Shown here: positions 32,701 to 36,274 of the stretch, one piece after another
How positions within the stretch are numbered: the stretch's first letter is position 1
How the letters are laid out: every line of letters begins with the position of its first letter
NCBI GenBank assembly: GCA_044867785.1
Contig: JBIOVM010000066.1
Location: forward strand, 1-36,274
Reading direction: 5' to 3'
Source of the DNA: DASRDR01 sp044867785
Lineage (GTDB): Bacteria > Methylomirabilota > Methylomirabilia > Rokubacteriales > DASRDR01
DNA: 36,274 nucleotides
Notes under the pieces: generated by a model
Told to the model about the DNA's origin: nothing
The model's database searches: none
The model's input: the letters and a program-made list of their open reading frames with translations, nothing else
Made by a program: the position numbers and the translations under genes

Positions 32701-32758
32701 CTTCCCGACATTTCGACGGCCGCGGCGCGAAAATGTCGGGAAATGAAAGTCTGGCCCC
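32686..32758. repeat. REP-like 73-bp inverted repeat spanning a stop and a start codon
   Basis: Left arm 32686-32715 (GGGGTCAGACC, then TTCCCGACATTT) and right arm 32728-32758 (AAATGTCGGGAA, then GTCTGGCCCC) are inverted copies of ~31 nt with only a few mismatches, around a G+C loop. It includes the TGA of the preceding gene and the ATG 32733 used for the next. Its A+T-richer arms contrast with neighbouring DNA. The core GGGGTCAGAC is shared with 14372-14412. Confidence 0.8.
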
Positions 32759-34487
32759 GTATTGGCTTTACCGGGACGCGCTCGAGGCGGAGCTCTTGCC
32801 GGCGGTGTCGGCCGACGGCTTGATGGCCCACACGCGGGCGATCGCCGCCTGGGAGCGGGAGTCGGGGACGCCGGGCGAGGCGCAGGCCTACGACCACATC
32901 GAGCGCGCGCTCAAGAGCTACGGGTACGCGGTCGAGCGCCGCGAGATCGAGGCGTTCATCAGCCTGCCGCTCGAGGGTCGCGTCGTCTTGCCGGACGGCG
33001 TCGTGATCGAGGGCCTCACCCACGCGTTCTCGCCGTCGACCGAAGGGCTGGAGGCCGAGGTTGTCGACGTCGGCGACGGGAACCCCGAAGACTTCGCGCG
33101 CGCGGGAGCCGCCGGCAAGATCGCGCTCTGCGATAGCCTGGCGACGCCGGGCAAGGCGTGGGCGGCGCAGGAGGCCGGCACCGTCGGGCAGATCTTCGTG
33201 AATCGCGACCACCTCCACAACATGATCGTGACCACGATCTGGGGCACGCCCGAGCCGGACACCGCCTGGCGCATTCCGCGCACGCCCTGCCTGTCCGTCC
33301 GCCGGTCGGACGGCGAGCGTATCCGGCAGCTGATCCGGGCGGGCCGGGGCCGGGTCCGCCTCCAGACACGTGTCCGGACGGCGTGGGCGCCGATCCCCCA
33401 CCTCACCGCGCATCTCGACGGGACGGCCGAGGACCGCTTCATCCTCTTCTCCGGCCACGTCGACGGCTGGCACTACGGCGCCATGGACAACGGGACCGCG
33501 AACGCGACCATGCTCGAGGTGGCGCGGCTCCTCGGGGGACGGCGGCGCGCGCTCCGGCGGGGTCTGCGCCTGGCCTTCTGGTCCGGACACTCTCACGGGC
33601 GCTACGCGGGCTCAGCGTGGTACGCGGACCACGCGTGGTCGGAGCTCCAGCGCCGGTGCGCCGTCCACCTCAATATCGACTCGACGGGGGCGCGCGGGGC
33701 CACCGACTACTCGGTCCTCCACGCGACCGAGGACGCCCAGAGCTTCGTGGAAGGTGTCGTGCACGACGTGACCGGGCAGACGGCGCGCGCCCGCCGCTTC
33801 CCGCGCGCGGGAGATCAGTCGTTCTGGGGGATCGGGATCCCGTCGGCGCTGATGTCGCTCTCCGGCATCCCGAAGCAGGACACCGACCTGTCCCGGTGGA
33901 TGGAGCGACTCTTCGGAACGGCCGGCTTCCCGTGGTGGTGGCACACGCGCGAGGACACGATCGACAAGATCGACCCCGAGATCCTCGCGCTCGACACGCG
34001 CGTCTACGTCGCCGCCGCCCTCCGTCTCTGCGCGGCGCCCCTCCTCCCGCTGGACCACGCCCGCTTCGCGCGCGCGATCCTGGGCACCGTCGAGGAGCTC
34101 GGGCGGGCCTCGGGGCAGTGGGACGCCGTCCCGGCCATCGACGCGGCCCGGGGTCTGGTCGAGCGAGCCGACGCGTTCGTGCGCGCGGTGGACGCTGTCG
34201 CCACCGGCGCCCCCGAGCCGTCCCGCGTGGAAGGCGCCAACCGCGCGATGATCAGGCTGTCGCGCACGCTCGTGCCGCTCTTCTACACGCGGGGCGACCG
34301 GTTCCATCACGACCTCGCGCTCCCGGTGCCGCCGCTGGCGGGCCTCCAGGGGGCGCACGAGCTGGCGCGCCTCGCCCCGACGTCCGACCGAGCCCGGTTC
34401 GCCGTCGCGGCGCTCGCGCGGGAGCGCAACCGTGTCGTGTACGCCCTGGAGGAGGCGGCCGAGACGATCGACGCCTTCCATCCGTAG
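32733..34487 (+). CDS. M28-like metallopeptidase homologue with altered active site
   Basis: A 584-residue protein with the M28 layout: PA-like insert (about 100-220), then FILFSGHVDGWHYGAMDNGT with zinc residues His242, Asp244 and Asp252, LNIDSTG (Asp316) and WWWHTREDTIDKID (His404). The Glu-Glu pair expected in the FWGAEExG motif is replaced: AFWSGHSHGRYAGS (282-294). Thus the catalytic base is missing, and a His may bind metal. It may be inactive or use other chemistry. ATG 32733 lies inside the REP-like repeat; a TTG at 32697 in the left arm is possible (596 residues). Real homology starts a few codons later (PYWLYRDALE). No signal peptide is visible. Confidence 0.85.
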   Translation: MSGNESLAPYWLYRDALEAELLPAVSADGLMAHTRAIAAWERESGTPGEAQAYDHIERALKSYGYAVERREIEAFISLPLEGRVVLPDGVVIEGLTHAFSPSTEGLEAEVVDVGDGNPEDFARAGAAGKIALCDSLATPGKAWAAQEAGTVGQIFVNRDHLHNMIVTTIWGTPEPDTAWRIPRTPCLSVRRSDGERIRQLIRAGRGRVRLQTRVRTAWAPIPHLTAHLDGTAEDRFILFSGHVDGWHYGAMDNGTANATMLEVARLLGGRRRALRRGLRLAFWSGHSHGRYAGSAWYADHAWSELQRRCAVHLNIDSTGARGATDYSVLHATEDAQSFVEGVVHDVTGQTARARRFPRAGDQSFWGIGIPSALMSLSGIPKQDTDLSRWMERLFGTAGFPWWWHTREDTIDKIDPEILALDTRVYVAAALRLCAAPLLPLDHARFARAILGTVEELGRASGQWDAVPAIDAARGLVERADAFVRAVDAVATGAPEPSRVEGANRAMIRLSRTLVPLFYTRGDRFHHDLALPVPPLAGLQGAHELARLAPTSDRARFAVAALARERNRVVYALEEAAETIDAFHP

Positions 34488-34557
34488 CAGAGCACCCCAG
34501 GCCGTCGACGTCCCGGGACGCGCCGGCCGGAAGATCGGAACGAAAGGAGACCGAGCG

Positions 34558-36159
34558 ATGAGTAGAGGGAACGCACTCTGGCGCGCGGCCCGCGCCGTGC
34601 TCGTGACGGTCGTCGCCGTCGGACTGGTGGGCTTGGCGACGCCCGCCGACGCCCAGAAGCGGGGCGGGACGCTGACGATCGTCCGGCCGACGGACCCGGT
34701 GTCGCTGGACCCGCACACCGAGACCACCGCCCCGGGCGCCTGGGTCTACTACAACATCCTCGAGCCGCTGATCTACCTCGACGAGAAGATGACGATCCAG
34801 CCCCGGCTCGCCACCAGCTACGAGGTGATGAGCCCGACCAAGGTGCGCTTCAAGCTCCGGCCCGGCGTGAAGTTCCACGACGGCACGCCCTTCAACGCGG
34901 CCGCCGTCAGGTTCACGTTCGAGCGGGCCTTCAAGAGCACGCCGCAGGCGCGATGGGCGAGCCTGGCCGGGCCGATCTCCGGCGCCGAGGTGGTCGACGA
35001 CCTCACCGTCGACATCGTCACCAAAGAGCCCTATGGCCCGATCCTCCGGACGATGTCGATGCTCTACGTGTCGATCGTCTCGCCGACGGCCGTCCAGAAG
35101 CTGGGTGACGGGCACCTGCGCGCCCCCGTGGGCACCGGGCCGTTCAAGTTCGTCGAGTGGAAGACCAACACGCACGTCATCATCGAGCGGAACCCCGACT
35201 ACTGGGGGGACAAGGCGCTCCTCGACCGCGTGATCTTCAAGGTGGTGCCGGAGGAAGGGGCGCGGATGATCGCGCTCCAGACCGGGGACGCCGACATGGT
35301 CATGTTCCCGTCGCCGGCCCAGCTCCCGACGTTCAAGAAGGACTCGAAGTACACGGTGCACGAGACGCCTGGGCTGCGGGTCGTCTACGTCGGTCTGAAC
35401 GCGAGCCTGCCGCCCCTGGACGACGTGCGGGTGCGCCAGGCGCTCCTGCAGGCCGTCGACCGGAAGGCGATCATCGACAACATCGTCGAGAGTCTGGGCG
35501 TCTCGGCGAAGTCCGTCATCTCGCCCGGCGTCTTCGGGTACAAGGACATGCAGTTCGACCAGCTCTACCCGTTCGACCGCAACAAGGCCAAGGCCCTCCT
35601 GGCCCAGGCCGGCTGGACCCCGGGCCCGGACGGCATCCTCCAGAAGGGCGGGCAGAAGCTCACCCTGAACTGGCTGGCCCAGCGGGGCCGGTATCCGAAG
35701 GACGGCGAGATCACCGAGGCCGTCCAGCAGATGTGGAAGGAAGTCGGCGTGGACGCCAAGGTGGAGTTCCGCGAGTGGGCGACCGTCTTCAACGAGTCGC
35801 GCAAGCCCGACTGGGGACGGCACAACTGGACGTTCGGCTGGGCCACGACCAACGCGGACGCCGACTACTCGCTCTTCGCCCAGTACCACTCATCGCAGGC
35901 GATCCCCACCGGGTGGAACCGGTGCGGCTACAACAACCCCAAGGTGGATCAGCTGCTCGAGGCGGCCCGGCGGAGCCTGAACCAGACCGAGCGAGAGAAG
36001 CTCTACGGCGAGGTCCAGGACATCTTGGCCAAGGACACCCTGTGGGTGCCCGTGTACAACACCAAGGAGATCGTCCTGACCCGGTCGGCCGTCAAGGGCT
36101 ACGTCATCCACCCGGTCGAGTACAACCTCGGCCTCTGGAAGACCTGGCTCGACAAGTAA
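34558..36159 (+). CDS. Peptide/nickel-type ABC substrate-binding protein (SBP family 5)
   Basis: A 533-residue secreted binding protein. Residues 1-32 form a signal peptide (ALWRAARAVLVTVVAVGLVG, cleavage after ADA). The mature part starts QKRGGTLTIVRPTDPVSLDP and contains the family-5 signature LRPGVKFHDGTPFNAAAVRF, VGTGPFKFVEWK and NPDYWGDKA. Relatives bind oligopeptides, nickel chelates or other medium-sized solutes and deliver them to DppBCDF-type permeases, whose genes probably lie beyond the window edge. AAAGGAGA (34543-34550) fixes ATG 34558. It begins 70 bp after the M28-like gene, so a link between hydrolase and uptake of its product is conceivable. The ligand is unknown. Confidence 0.95.
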   Translation: MSRGNALWRAARAVLVTVVAVGLVGLATPADAQKRGGTLTIVRPTDPVSLDPHTETTAPGAWVYYNILEPLIYLDEKMTIQPRLATSYEVMSPTKVRFKLRPGVKFHDGTPFNAAAVRFTFERAFKSTPQARWASLAGPISGAEVVDDLTVDIVTKEPYGPILRTMSMLYVSIVSPTAVQKLGDGHLRAPVGTGPFKFVEWKTNTHVIIERNPDYWGDKALLDRVIFKVVPEEGARMIALQTGDADMVMFPSPAQLPTFKKDSKYTVHETPGLRVVYVGLNASLPPLDDVRVRQALLQAVDRKAIIDNIVESLGVSAKSVISPGVFGYKDMQFDQLYPFDRNKAKALLAQAGWTPGPDGILQKGGQKLTLNWLAQRGRYPKDGEITEAVQQMWKEVGVDAKVEFREWATVFNESRKPDWGRHNWTFGWATTNADADYSLFAQYHSSQAIPTGWNRCGYNNPKVDQLLEAARRSLNQTEREKLYGEVQDILAKDTLWVPVYNTKEIVLTRSAVKGYVIHPVEYNLGLWKTWLDK

Positions 36160-36249
36160 CTGCGCACTGAGCGAAGCGGGCGCGGCCGCGGGTGGCGCCG
36201 GTGAGGACCCCGGAGCGCCGGACGGCGTAGTGGGACCCCTTCGTCATCG

Positions 36250-36274
36250 GGTCGCGACGCGAAGCGTCGCGACC
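36250..36274 (+). terminator. Perfect 11-bp hairpin at the window end
   Basis: GGTCGCGACGC (36250-36260) and GCGTCGCGACC (36264-36274) form a perfect stem with a GAA loop, 91 bp after the binding-protein stop. The palindrome ends at the last base given, so any T-tract would be outside. It could be an intrinsic terminator or part of a repeat. Confidence 0.5.

Overview
The window is very G+C-rich, densely coded and lacks rRNA, tRNA, CRISPR or IS genes. It holds about 30 genes with short gaps, none over 300 bp. Codon choice (strong G/C third positions), frequent GTG/TTG starts, many transporter-binding proteins, SDRs and thiolase-type enzymes suggest a soil or subsurface bacterium such as Candidatus Rokubacteria (Methylomirabilota). 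That placement is inference from gene style, not from a marker gene.

Layout. 1-550: a LuxR-type regulator broken by a frameshift. 766-1095: a small RRM RNA-binding protein. 1216-4792 (+): a GH57/DUF3536 glycoside hydrolase coupled to an SDR, then a small membrane protein. 4809-8662 (-): a polar amino-acid type ABC operon (binding protein, two permeases, no ATPase) that ends in an adenylate-forming (PaaK-like) enzyme. 8763-14349 (-): a six-gene operon of thiolase, DUF35 OB/zinc protein, type III polyketide synthase, methyltransferase, geranylgeranyl-reductase-like flavoprotein and a SirB1/TPR protein, probably making a methylated, redox-tailored polyketide or phenolic lipid. 14451-17024 (+): Gfo/Idh/MocA oxidoreductase, SDR, an acidic protein and a membrane-anchored YHS-like metal-binding protein. 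17108-17878 (-): class II cyclic-nucleotide-phosphodiesterase-like metallo-beta-lactamase protein, divergent from 18061-21346 (+): HpcH/HpaI aldolase, an AhpD-like protein interrupted by an in-frame TGA, a HAD phosphatase and a cation diffusion facilitator. 21436-24560 (+): corrinoid protein, homocysteine S-methyltransferase-like protein and M20 peptidase. 24596-30376 (-): a giant secreted LamG / sugar-dehydrogenase / ten-repeat Calx-beta protein. 30614-31540 (-): FAH-family hydrolase, divergent from 31678-36159 (+): ketopantoate-reductase-like protein, a variant M28 peptidase and a peptide-type ABC binding protein.

The most exciting item is at 18921-19493. The TGA at 19179 falls exactly where the second Cys of the AhpD/carboxymuconolactone decarboxylase CxxC motif should be. 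The reading frame continues with full homology-like sequence, and a two-tier hairpin with a GGG-containing apical loop lies just downstream, as expected for a bacterial SECIS. This looks like a CxxU selenoprotein that gene callers would split in two.

Other notable signals are: several good -35/-10 promoters whose -10 box sits only 6-9 nt before the ATG, suggesting leaderless mRNAs; a 73-bp REP-like palindrome that supplies both the stop codon of one gene and the likely start codon of the next, with a shorter relative at 14372; an archaeal-style thiolase/DUF35 pair joined to a type III PKS; and an M28 peptidase homologue lacking the usual Glu-Glu motif.
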